Assembly: GCF_014201905.1 (NCBI RefSeq)
Contig: NZ_JACHFM010000003.1
Span: forward strand, 310,001-374,000
Length of the DNA stretch: 64,000 nt
Origin: Amaricoccus macauensis
Lineage (GTDB): Bacteria; Pseudomonadota; Alphaproteobacteria; Rhodobacterales; Rhodobacteraceae
Direction of reading: 5' to 3'
Made by a program: the position numbers and the translations under genes. Positions 8,233 through 16,190 of the stretch are shown piece by piece (position 1 is the first letter of the stretch; the number at the start of each line of letters is the position of its first letter). Under the pieces are notes generated by a model, which saw only the letters and a program-made list of their open reading frames with translations, was not told the DNA's origin and made no database searches.

Positions 8233-9432
8233 ATGTTTCTCGAAGTCCTCCGCCGGCGCAATCCGCGCTTCGTCGAGGCCGCGATCGCGCTGCACCGCGA
8301 AGGCCGGATCCCGGCCAATGCCTACGTGCTCGACCTCGACACCGTCGAGGCGAACGCGCGCGGCCTGAAGGCCGAGGCGGACCGCCACGGCCTGCGCGTC
8401 TTCGCGATGACGAAGCAGGTTGGCCGCTCGAGCGGCTTCTGCCGGGCCGTGCAGCGCGCCGGCATCGATCGCTCGGTCGCGGTCGACATGGCATGCGCCC
8501 GCGCCACGCATCGTGCGGGCCTCAGGGTCGGCCACCTCGGCCATCTCGCGCAAGTGCCGCGCGCCGAGGCCAAGGCCGCGGCTGCATCGATCCGGCCCGA
8601 CTACTGGACCGTCTTCAACGACGAGAAGGCCGGCGAGGCCGCCGCCGCCGCCGCCGACGCGGGCTATGTCCAGCAGCTCCTCGCGCGCATCCAGGCCGGG
8701 GGCGACACGTTCTATCGCGGCCACGAGGGAGGCTTCGAGGCCGCCGAGATCACGGCCGTCGCCGATCGACTCGACGCCCTCACTGGCGGTCACTTCGCCG
8801 GGATCACCACCTTTCCTGCGCTGCTCTTCGACCCGGAAAGCCGCGCGGTCCGCCCGACGCCGAACCTCGCGACGCTTGAGCGCGCCGCCGAGGCGCTGGC
8901 AAGGTCCGGTCGGACCGGCATCGAGGTCAATGCGCCCGGCACCACCTCGTCGGTCGTCGTCGCCGCGCTCGCCGAAGCGGGCGCCACCCAGATCGAGCCT
9001 GGCAACGGCCTGCACGGGACCACGGCGCTCCACGTCTTCGAGGACCTGCCGGAGCTGCCAGCGATCCTCTATCTCACCGAGGTCTCGCATCTCTCTGGCC
9101 GGCACGCCTACTGCTTCGGTGGCGGCTTCTACATCGATCCGATTTTCCCGCCCTATGACGTGAAGGCGATCGTCACCGATACGCCGACTACGGCCGAGGC
9201 CGCACTCCGCGGCGTCGAGGTGCCCCCTCCCTCCGCGATCGATTACTACGCTATGATCGACGCGGGCGGCGCCCGTCCGCCGCGTGTCGGCGACACCGCG
9301 ATCTTCGGCTTCCGCGGCCAGGCCTTCGTCACCCGCGCCTACGTCGTCGGCGTCTCGGGCATCTCGTCCGGCGAGCCGGTCGTCGAGTCGATCGAGAACG
9401 GCTTTGGCGAGCCGGAGACATGGCCCGTATGA
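8233..9432 (+). CDS. YhfX-like PLP-dependent enzyme (alanine racemase N-terminal fold)
   Basis: A 399-residue fold-type III PLP enzyme. The probable PLP-binding lysine is Lys61 in FAMTKQVG, and a TIM-barrel-like alternation follows with GITTFPALLFD and INAPGTTSS-like phosphate-binding loops (here VNAPGTTSS). It resembles E. coli YhfX, whose reaction is not settled; an amino acid racemase, aldolase or lyase activity is inferred from the fold. AGGAGAG at 8221 is a good ribosome-binding site for the ATG at 8233. It sits between permease and ATPase genes of one transporter, which suggests that it acts on the imported ligand. Its end overlaps the ATPase start by 13 bases. Confidence 0.75.
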   Translation: MFLEVLRRRNPRFVEAAIALHREGRIPANAYVLDLDTVEANARGLKAEADRHGLRVFAMTKQVGRSSGFCRAVQRAGIDRSVAVDMACARATHRAGLRVGHLGHLAQVPRAEAKAAAASIRPDYWTVFNDEKAGEAAAAAADAGYVQQLLARIQAGGDTFYRGHEGGFEAAEITAVADRLDALTGGHFAGITTFPALLFDPESRAVRPTPNLATLERAAEALARSGRTGIEVNAPGTTSSVVVAALAEAGATQIEPGNGLHGTTALHVFEDLPELPAILYLTEVSHLSGRHAYCFGGGFYIDPIFPPYDVKAIVTDTPTTAEAALRGVEVPPPSAIDYYAMIDAGGARPPRVGDTAIFGFRGQAFVTRAYVVGVSGISSGEPVVESIENGFGEPETWPV

Positions 9433-10175
9433 CGGCCCCGGTTCTCGCGCTCCGTGACATCCGCAAGACCTTCGGGGGCGTCGTCGCTGTCGAAGACTTC
9501 TCCCTCGATATCCACCCGGGCGAGATCGTGGCTCTCGTCGGCGACAACGGCGCCGGCAAGTCGACGCTCATCAAGATCATCTCCGGGGTCCACCCGCCGA
9601 CTTCAGGCGCGCTCACGATCGACGGCGCCGATGTCACCATGTCGAGCGCGACCATGGCGCGGGCCCACGGCATCGAGGTCGTCTATCAGGACCTCGCGCT
9701 GGCCGACCGGCAGAGCGTCTACATGAATCTTTTCCTCGGCCGCGAGCGCGTTCGCAACCGGCTCGGCCTGCTTGACCGGCGCGCGATGATTGCCGAGACG
9801 GCCCGTCTGGTCGAGGAACTCGACGTCCGGATCCCATCGCCGCATGCAATCATCCGCGATCTCTCCGGTGGCCAGCGCCAGGGCGTCGCGATCGCCCGCG
9901 CGACGCATTGGGCGAGAAAGCTCGTACTCCTCGACGAGCCGACCGCCGCCCTCGGGGTCGCCGAAACCGCCCGCGTAGAGGAGATCATCCTCGGGCTGAA
10001 GGCCCGGCGGATCGGCGTCCTGATGATCAGCCACAGCCTCGACCAGGTCTTTCGGCTCGCGGACCGGATATGCGTCCTCCGCCGCGGCCGCCAGATCGGG
10101 GTCCGCCGCACGGCCGAGACCGACAAGAACGAGATCGTCGCCATGATCACCGGCGTCGCGTCGGGCGTGGAGTAA
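9420..10175 (+). CDS. Sugar-type ABC transporter ATP-binding protein
   Basis: A 251-residue single-domain ABC ATPase. Visible motifs are Walker A GDNGAGKST, the Q-loop in VVYQDLAL, the signature LSGGQRQ, Walker B LVLLDEPTAALG and the switch histidine in ISHSLD. It should energise the RbsC-like permease. Most ribose-type ATPases (RbsA) carry two fused ABC domains of about 500 residues, so this half-size form would work as a homodimer. The start overlaps the YhfX-like stop; a second in-frame ATG lies at 9429. It is the last gene of the operon. Confidence 0.87.
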   Translation: MARMTAPVLALRDIRKTFGGVVAVEDFSLDIHPGEIVALVGDNGAGKSTLIKIISGVHPPTSGALTIDGADVTMSSATMARAHGIEVVYQDLALADRQSVYMNLFLGRERVRNRLGLLDRRAMIAETARLVEELDVRIPSPHAIIRDLSGGQRQGVAIARATHWARKLVLLDEPTAALGVAETARVEEIILGLKARRIGVLMISHSLDQVFRLADRICVLRRGRQIGVRRTAETDKNEIVAMITGVASGVE

Positions 10176-10815
10176 GGCTCACGTGCGGCCTCCGATGGTG
10201 CCGGCCCTCGGCCACATCGTCGCGCGCTCCGGTCAAGGTTATCCGTGACAAGGTCGGGGACTTGGAGGACGGCTACGGGATCACACCCGCCGCGAGGTGA
10301 ACCCGGCCACGCGCTCGGAGACCTGTCCGCCAGGGCAGCGTGGGGGTCAACTCCCTCGCGGCAGCTGAACGCCGCCAAGAGAAATCTGCCACAGTCAGCC
10401 CTCGAGCAGTTCAAGGGGCTGGCGCGCATCCGGCGCACCGTGCGCAGATGGGCGCCGCCGATGCGGCGGCGTCGCTTCGCCACCTCGAAAGCTCCGCGCC
10501 GATGCCCGTTGCTACCGTCACCCGGACGCGCGATCTCACCTTGGGATTCCAGATGGCCCCGGATGAAAGATCGGGGTCACGTCAGCGAAAGCCCGGCTGC
10601 ATGGGAGGCGACCTCTGCGCACAAGGCTCGATCGACCCGGACAAGGCCTCGCACCTCCCCCGGCCGGCTCATCCGCCGGCATCGAGGTGGAAGGTTGACG
10701 TGGCCCCCAACAGTTGATCAGGGGCCAACCGGAACACCGATCAGGGACTTGCGAGGCGGCGCCGGACCTCGGACGGCACGCGCGTGGGGGCCGGAACGCG
10801 CGCCGGAGGACCGGG
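10176..10815. other. Intergenic stretch without a gene
   Basis: Between the ATPase stop and the broken SDR gene no frame on either strand shows a recognisable family, start signal or protein-like composition. It marks the boundary between the transport operon and the ketone module. Confidence 0.5.
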
Positions 10816-11307
10816 TCACTGGGCGGTGTAGCCGCCGTCGATGACGAGTTCGGAGCCGGTCATGAATTTCGACTCGTCCGAGGCCAGGAACAGGATGCCG
10901 TTGGCGATGTCGGAAGGCTCGCCGACGTGGCCGATGGGGTGCTTGGCGTCGAGCGCGGCCCTGACGGCCTGCTTGCCGCCAAGCGACTCGGCGAAGTTCT
11001 CGACCACCGGTGTCCAGATATAGCCCGGATGCACCGAGTTCACCCGGATGTCGTAGCCCTGCGCGCCGCAGTGCAGGGCGGCGGACTTCGTCATGATCCG
11101 CACCCCGCCCTTGCTGGCGTTGTAGGCCGCGAGGTTCGGATCGCCGATCAGCCCCTCGATCGAGGAGAGGTTGATGATCGACCCCTTGCCGTCCTTCATC
11201 GCCAGGATGCCGTGCTTGGTGCCGAGAAATACCGCGTCGAGGTTGACCGCCATCAGCCAGCGCCATTGCTCGAGGGTCGTCTCCTCGATCGAGGCCGCCA
11301 GGGTCAT
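10816..11307 (-). pseudogene. SDR oxidoreductase, C-terminal two thirds (broken, inverted relative to its N-terminal part)
   Basis: This 163-residue frame begins at MTLAASIEETTLEQWRWLM, which is internal to a short-chain dehydrogenase/reductase, just after the usual NNAG motif. It keeps the catalytic serine (NLSSIEG), the YNASK active-site motif and the C-terminal ...GSELVIDGGYTAQ tail of the classical family. The Rossmann nucleotide-binding part is missing. A matching SDR N-terminus lies head-to-head on the other strand, starting two bases away at 11309. The two together would make a nearly complete 3-hydroxyacyl- or alcohol-type SDR lacking about 30 central residues. As it stands it cannot bind NAD(P) and is most likely non-functional. 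Confidence 0.75.
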
Positions 11308-11308
11308 A

Positions 11309-11497
11309 TGGGACGGGTTTCAGGCAAGGTCGCGATCGTCACCGGGGGCGCGAAGGGCATCGGCCGCGAGGCGGCGCTGACGCTCGCGCGCGAGGGCGCG
11401 AGCGTAGTCGTCACCGACATGGACACGGCCGCTGGCGAGGCTGTAGCGGCCGGGATCGTCGCGGCGGGCGGCAAGGGCGCGTTCCTGCAGCACTGTT
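11309..11497 (+). pseudogene. SDR oxidoreductase, N-terminal Rossmann part (broken)
   Basis: From the ATG at 11309 the frame reads SGKVAIVTGGAKGIGREAAL and on to VVVTDMDTAAGEAVAAGIV, the TGxxxGIG cofactor-binding motif and second beta strand of a classical SDR. Homology ends at about residue 62, after FLQH, and the frame continues as unrelated Arg-rich sequence. The continuation of the protein is on the opposite strand at 10816-11307. This is best read as one ancestral gene broken by an inversion with loss of roughly 100 bases. Confidence 0.75.
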
Positions 11498-11576
11498 TTC
11501 GCTGTCGGTGGCCGGCCCGCGGCCGCAAAATTGTCCCGGGGCAGCCGCCAGCGCTGCCCCGCCCGTGCCGGGCGGC

Positions 11577-12467
11577 TCAGAACACCTTGACCAGGCGGAG
11601 CTGGACGATCGGCTGCTGCTTGAAGCCGCCTTCGACGTTGAGATCGGCACCGAGCATGCCCTGGATCTGGACCGTCGGCGAAATCATGGTGTTGGCGAAG
11701 AGGCGGACCTGGTCGTAGCGGACCTTCTGCCCCGAAGCGCTGCCGTCGAAATCGAGCTTGCCGCCAGTGGCCCCGGCATAGCCGATCGACAGGTTGGTCG
11801 TCGGCTCGGGCTGATAGCGGAGATAGGCCTGGAACGAGTACACGGGATCGCGTGAGACCTGGACGCCCTGCTACCGGTGGTCGAGCGCGAATGCCGCGTC
11901 GATCCCCGCATCGAGGAAGAGCTTCGGCCCGAGCCCCTGCACGAGGCCGATCTGCGGCGTGAAGGTGATCGTGCCGCTGCCGAGGCTCACCTTGCCGAAG
12001 TCATAGGCGCCGGTCGGAAGAGTGACGTAGAACGTCCCGCCGATCGTCGTGCCGTAGTAGGGATCGGCGACGACCGGCCAGTAGCCGGCGGCGACCGTCA
12101 CGTCGGCGATGCCGTCATCCACCGGAAGATCCGTGCCGCCGATCTTCGCCGAGTTGATCCTGCCGAACGGCGCGATCACCTGGAACTCCGCCGCACCGCC
12201 GGCGAGCGGGGTGTAGTGGACGAAGCGCGCGATGCCGACCACGGTCCCGAGCTTCGAGTCCGGGACACTGCCCACGCCGTCCAGTCGGAACTCGGTGCTC
12301 CGCGCCCCCTGGAGGTAGCCGGCGAAGATCGTCGTCCCCGCCGGCAGCGGCACATAGTCGCCCGGCGCGAAGTCGAAGGCCTTTGCCGGGGCGGTTGAGG
12401 CGAGGGCACCTGCGACGACAAGTGCGGCGAGTCTGTTCATGATCTGCTCCTTTGTCCTGTTCATCAT
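11577..12467 (-). pseudogene. Outer-membrane channel protein (phenol-degradation MetA-like) with in-frame stop
   Basis: Two collinear parts in one frame, 12467-11874 and 11870-11577, are separated by a single TAG codon at 11873-11871. Together they make about 295 residues: a signal peptide (NRLAALVVAGALASTAPAKA), then beta-strand-rich sequence with FAPGDYVPLPAGTTIFAGY and a terminal aromatic residue (LRLVKVF), as in outer-membrane channels of the 'transporter'/Phenol_MetA_deg family. Such proteins accompany degradation of hydrophobic compounds and probably help uptake. The TAG is followed by CAG, so a CAG-to-TAG change is the simplest cause. It lies next to the ketone module and would fit that pathway if intact. 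Confidence 0.7.
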
Positions 12468-12819
12468 GGGGTGGGCGAGGCTGGTGCGGGATGTCGCATC
12501 TGCGGGATCCCTCCGACGCGCCCATGCCTCGCAACTGGCCGAGAAAGCTTCCTGATCCCGGGTCTATTCTAGGGTTGCGCCCCGTGAGCGGTCTTGAATG
12601 ATCCGCCGGCAGTGTTTGAACGGACCGGCGGCCGGCTGCGCGCATGGCCAGGTCCGGAGCGAAAACCGCGGCTGCTGTCCGGGGGTGAGGCGCGCAGGCG
12701 TGGGGCGATCGTCGCCGCATCGGGCAAGGCCGCACCCTCCGGCGCGGCGATGTCCGGGCCGCTCGATACGGTCGGGGGCGAAGCGGGATGCCGCGGGCGC
12801 CGGGCGCGGCGCTCCCGGG
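12468..12819. other. Intergenic stretch upstream of the channel gene
   Basis: Contains the presumed promoter and leader of the minus-strand channel gene; a ribosome-binding-like AGGAG lies just upstream of its start. Otherwise no gene or striking repeat is visible. Confidence 0.45.
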
Positions 12820-13752
12820 TCAGAAGGCGACGTTCGCCGCGCCCTTGGTGCCGAGCATCGCGCGGGCCTCGTCGGGGCTGGCGGTCTCGATCGACAGCTC
12901 GGAGAGGATGCGGCGGATCTTCGTCACCTGCTCGGCGCTCGTCCGGGCGAGCTCGCCCTTCGAGAGGAAGAGCCTGTCCTCGAGCCCGACGCGCACGTTG
13001 CCGCCAAGAATCGCGCTCATCGTGACGAAGGGCATCTGATGGCGGCCGGCGGCGAGAACCGAAAGCAGGTAGTCGTCGCCAAACAGCCGGTCGGCGGTCG
13101 CCTTCATGTGCATGAGGTTCTCGGGCTCGGGGCCGATGCCGCCAAGGATGCCGAAGATCGCCTGAACGAAGAACGGCGGCTCGACGAGGCCGCGGTCGAT
13201 GCAATGCGCCAGATTGTAGAGATGGCCCACGTCGTAGCACTCGAACTCGAAGCGCGTGCCGACCGCGCCGAGGCGGCGCATCGCGGCCTCGATCTGCACG
13301 AAGGTGTTGGACATGACGAAGCCGCGCGTCGATTCGAGATAGGGGCGTTCCCAGTCGTGCCTGAAGGAGGGCACGCGGGCGGCAGCACCGGAGATGTTGA
13401 AGTTGAACGAGCCCATGCTCATCGAGGCGAGCTCGGGCCGCGCCCAGAGCGCCGCAGCGAGCCGTTCATCAATTCTCATGCCAAGGCCGCCGCCAGTGGT
13501 GATGTTGACGATGGCATCACTGGCCTCGCGGATGCGCGGCAGGAAGTCGGCGAAGATCTCCGACGAAGGCGAGGGGCGGCCGGTCTCGGGGTCGCGCGCG
13601 TGCAGGTGGACGACGGCGGCGCCCGCCTCGGCCGCGCCGATCGCCTGCGCGGCGATCTTGTCCGGTGTCACCGGCAGGTAGGGCGACATGCTGGGCGTAT
13701 GGATCGAGCCGGTGATGGCGCAGCTCACGATGACCTTGCCGTTCTTCTTCAT
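12820..13752 (-). CDS. BKACE-family beta-keto acid cleavage enzyme
   Basis: A 310-residue (alpha/beta)8-barrel protein of the DUF849/BKACE family. These zinc enzymes convert a beta-keto acid plus acetyl-CoA to acetoacetate plus an acyl-CoA; the founding member is Kce of lysine fermentation. The zinc ligands are visible as HLHARD (His49, His51) and Glu258, with Arg254 and Asp259 at the same spacing as the catalytic Arg226/Glu230/Asp231 of Kce (RVGLED). The ITTGGG loop for the carboxylate is present at about 84-89. It is divergent from acxA, sharing a 286-bp upstream region, so it probably acts on the product of that carboxylase. The family assignment is firm; the substrate is inferred. Confidence 0.85.
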   Translation of the reverse strand: MKKNGKVIVSCAITGSIHTPSMSPYLPVTPDKIAAQAIGAAEAGAAVVHLHARDPETGRPSPSSEIFADFLPRIREASDAIVNITTGGGLGMRIDERLAAALWARPELASMSMGSFNFNISGAAARVPSFRHDWERPYLESTRGFVMSNTFVQIEAAMRRLGAVGTRFEFECYDVGHLYNLAHCIDRGLVEPPFFVQAIFGILGGIGPEPENLMHMKATADRLFGDDYLLSVLAAGRHQMPFVTMSAILGGNVRVGLEDRLFLSKGELARTSAEQVTKIRRILSELSIETASPDEARAMLGTKGAANVAF

Positions 13753-14038
13753 GGCTCCCTCCCTGCGGCAGTGTTCCGGCCGCCACGGACAGCACGATGA
13801 TAGGGCCGCCCCGGGCCGGTGCTCTTGAACGCTGCTGCGGCGGCTTTTGAACGATCCCTCACTGACGGGCCCGCCACCCGCGCAACGTTCGCGCCTGCAG
13901 CAACGGCAAATGAGCAGGAATGTTCCATGATCGGCCCCTGCCCGTTCAATAACGGTGCCTCTCGACGGGCGTAGGGTTCTGACATCGGGTTGCGGCAGCT
14001 CCGCCCGACCCCCGGCAGGATTTCACGGAGGGAGATGC
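13753..14038. promoter_or_regulatory. Shared divergent control region of BKACE and acxABC genes
   Basis: This 286-bp region separates two divergent starts and must hold both promoters. It contains two similar segments with TTGAACG (about 13826 and 13855) spaced roughly 28 bases, a possible regulator site. No convincing sigma-54 element was found. The AraC gene at the end of the carboxylase operon is the obvious candidate regulator. Confidence 0.45.
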
Positions 14039-16186
14039 GTGGAACGATCCTACATCATGTCCATGGACGCCGGCGGCACCATGACGGACACCTTCTTCGT
14101 CGATGGTGACGGCCGCTTCGTCGTCGGCAAGGCACAGACCACCCCGCAGGACGAGTCGCAGGGGTTCGCGCAATCCTGTGTCGATGCGCTGCAGCAGTGG
14201 GGCACGACGCCGGAGGCGGTGTTCCCGAGCGTGCAGACCGGGATCTACTCGGGCACGTCGATGCTCAACCGGCTGCTGGAGCGCAAGGGCCAGAGGCTCG
14301 GGGTCATCGTCAGTGCCGGGCTCGAGGACTATTTCCAGCTCGAGCGCGGCATCCAGACCTACCTCGGCTATTCCTATCAGGATCGGCTCAAGGTCGTCAC
14401 TCACCGCCACAACGTGCCGCTGGTGCCGCGCTCGCGCGTCTACGGCGTGCGCGGCCGGGTCGACGTCTTCGGGGACGAGGCGATCCCGCTCTACGAGGAA
14501 GAGGCACGCGCGGCAGTGCGCAGGCTCATCGCCGAGGAGGTGAAGGGCATCGTCGTCAACCTGCTGTTCTCCTACGCCAATTCCACGCACGAGGACCGAG
14601 TGCGCGCGATCTGCGCCGAGGAGTGCGGCGCGGCCGGCGTCACGATCCCGGTCTACCTGTCCTCGGACCTCTATCCGGTGATGCAGGACTTCGCCCGGCT
14701 GAACACGGTGACGGTCGAGGCCTATGCGGCGGAGCCGAGCCGCGGGCAGTTCCGCAAGATCGCCGGGAGGACGCGCGGCTATGGCGCCGACTTCGAGCTC
14801 CGGGTCATGGCCTCGCACGGCGGGACCATCTCGACCGAAGCCAAGGAACTGGCGCGCACGCTCATCTCCGGGCCGATCGGCGGCATGGTCGGCGCGCGCT
14901 ACGTGGCCGAGAAGCTCGGCGTGAAGAACGTGGTCTGCTCGGACATCGGCGGCACGTCGTTCGACCTCGGGCTCATCACCAACGGCGGCTTCACCGTGAA
15001 GTCGCAGCCGGACATGGCGCGCTTCATGCTGAAGCTGCCGCTCGTCGACATCGACTCGGTCGGTGCCGGCACCGGCTCCTATGTCCGGGTCAATCCGGTC
15101 TCGAACCGCATCGAGATCGGCCCTGATTCCACCGGCTCGCGGGTCGGCGTCTGCAACCCACAGGGCGGCGTCGAGACGGTGACGCTCTCGGACTGCAACG
15201 TGCTGCTCGGCTACCTGAATCCGAACAACTTCCTCGGCGGCGAGGTGATCCTCGATCCCGAGAAGTCGCTTGCCGCCATCAAGGCGCAGATCGCAGAGCC
15301 GCTGGGCCTCGACCCCTACGACGCCGCCGAGGGCGTGCTCAGCCTCTTCGAGGACCATTTGCGCAACGAGGTCTATGCGCGGGTCTTCGGCAAGGGGTAC
15401 GCCCCCGAGGACTATCACCTCTATTCCTACGGCGGCGGCGGGCCGCTGCACGTGGCGGGCTATGCCAAGGGGCTGCGGTTCGCCAAGGTGGTGGTCCCGG
15501 CCTGGGCCGCGGGCTTCTCGGCCTTCGGCTGCGCCTGCGCGGACTTCGAGTACCGGATGGACCGGACCGTCAACGTCGCGGTCCAGAGCCCGGAGCTGAA
15601 CGCCGCGGGCTTCAAGGCGGGCTTCGACGGCTACGCCAGGGCGGTCAACGAGGCCTGGGCGACGCTCGAGCAGCGCGTCGAGGACGAGTTCAGCAAGTCC
15701 GGCGTCGCCCGGGACCGGGTCGAGTTCCGGCACTTCGGCTGCGTGCAGTACGTCGGCCAGCTCAACGACGTCGAGGTGCAGGTGCCCTTCGAGCGGGTGA
15801 AGACCGAAGCGGACGTGCGCGAGATCATCACGCGCTTCGAGGAAGCCTACGCCAAGCTCTACTCGCGCGCTGCCACCTCGCCGGAGCTCGGCTATCTCAC
15901 CACGACCGCGGTCATCACCGGCGTCGTGCCGGTCGAGAAGCCGCGCCTGCCCGCCGAGCCTCTGGCCGGTCCCGAGCCGTCGCCCGACGCGCTGAAGGGC
16001 ACGCGCAAGGTCTATCGCGAGGGCAAGTGGCACGACGCGAAGATCTACCACATGGAGCGGCTCGAGCCCGGCAACCGGCTGTCCGCGATCTCGGTCATCG
16101 AATCCCCCTCGACCACGCTGGTCATTCCCCTGGGGTTCGAGGCCAACCTGGACGAGCACCGGCTCTTCCACCTGACCGAAGTCTGA
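14039..16186 (+). CDS. acxA: Acetone/ketone carboxylase beta subunit (hydantoinase A-like)
   Basis: A 715-residue protein of the HyuA/acetone carboxylase beta family, close in length to known AcxA. It should phosphorylate ketone and bicarbonate with ATP for carboxylation to a beta-keto acid. Landmarks are the phosphate-binding MDAGGTMTDTFF near the N-terminus, and the actin-like SDIGGTSFDLGL and SYGGGGPLH motifs. The GTG at 14039 was chosen because GGAGGGAG lies seven bases upstream; an ATG at 14057 is possible but shortens the protein before the first motif. It is followed by the alpha and gamma subunit genes. Acetone is the family's usual substrate, but the BKACE neighbour raises the possibility of another methyl ketone. 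Confidence 0.88.
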   Translation: MERSYIMSMDAGGTMTDTFFVDGDGRFVVGKAQTTPQDESQGFAQSCVDALQQWGTTPEAVFPSVQTGIYSGTSMLNRLLERKGQRLGVIVSAGLEDYFQLERGIQTYLGYSYQDRLKVVTHRHNVPLVPRSRVYGVRGRVDVFGDEAIPLYEEEARAAVRRLIAEEVKGIVVNLLFSYANSTHEDRVRAICAEECGAAGVTIPVYLSSDLYPVMQDFARLNTVTVEAYAAEPSRGQFRKIAGRTRGYGADFELRVMASHGGTISTEAKELARTLISGPIGGMVGARYVAEKLGVKNVVCSDIGGTSFDLGLITNGGFTVKSQPDMARFMLKLPLVDIDSVGAGTGSYVRVNPVSNRIEIGPDSTGSRVGVCNPQGGVETVTLSDCNVLLGYLNPNNFLGGEVILDPEKSLAAIKAQIAEPLGLDPYDAAEGVLSLFEDHLRNEVYARVFGKGYAPEDYHLYSYGGGGPLHVAGYAKGLRFAKVVVPAWAAGFSAFGCACADFEYRMDRTVNVAVQSPELNAAGFKAGFDGYARAVNEAWATLEQRVEDEFSKSGVARDRVEFRHFGCVQYVGQLNDVEVQVPFERVKTEADVREIITRFEEAYAKLYSRAATSPELGYLTTTAVITGVVPVEKPRLPAEPLAGPEPSPDALKGTRKVYREGKWHDAKIYHMERLEPGNRLSAISVIESPSTTLVIPLGFEANLDEHRLFHLTEV

Positions 16187-16190
16187 GGCG

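Noticed and set aside
13979-13992. Sigma-54-like promoter (TGACATCGGGTTGC) before acxA, as in Xanthobacter acetone carboxylase operons
   Set aside because: The -24 GG is not conserved (TGACA) and the spacing to TTGC is one base short, so it does not meet the consensus.
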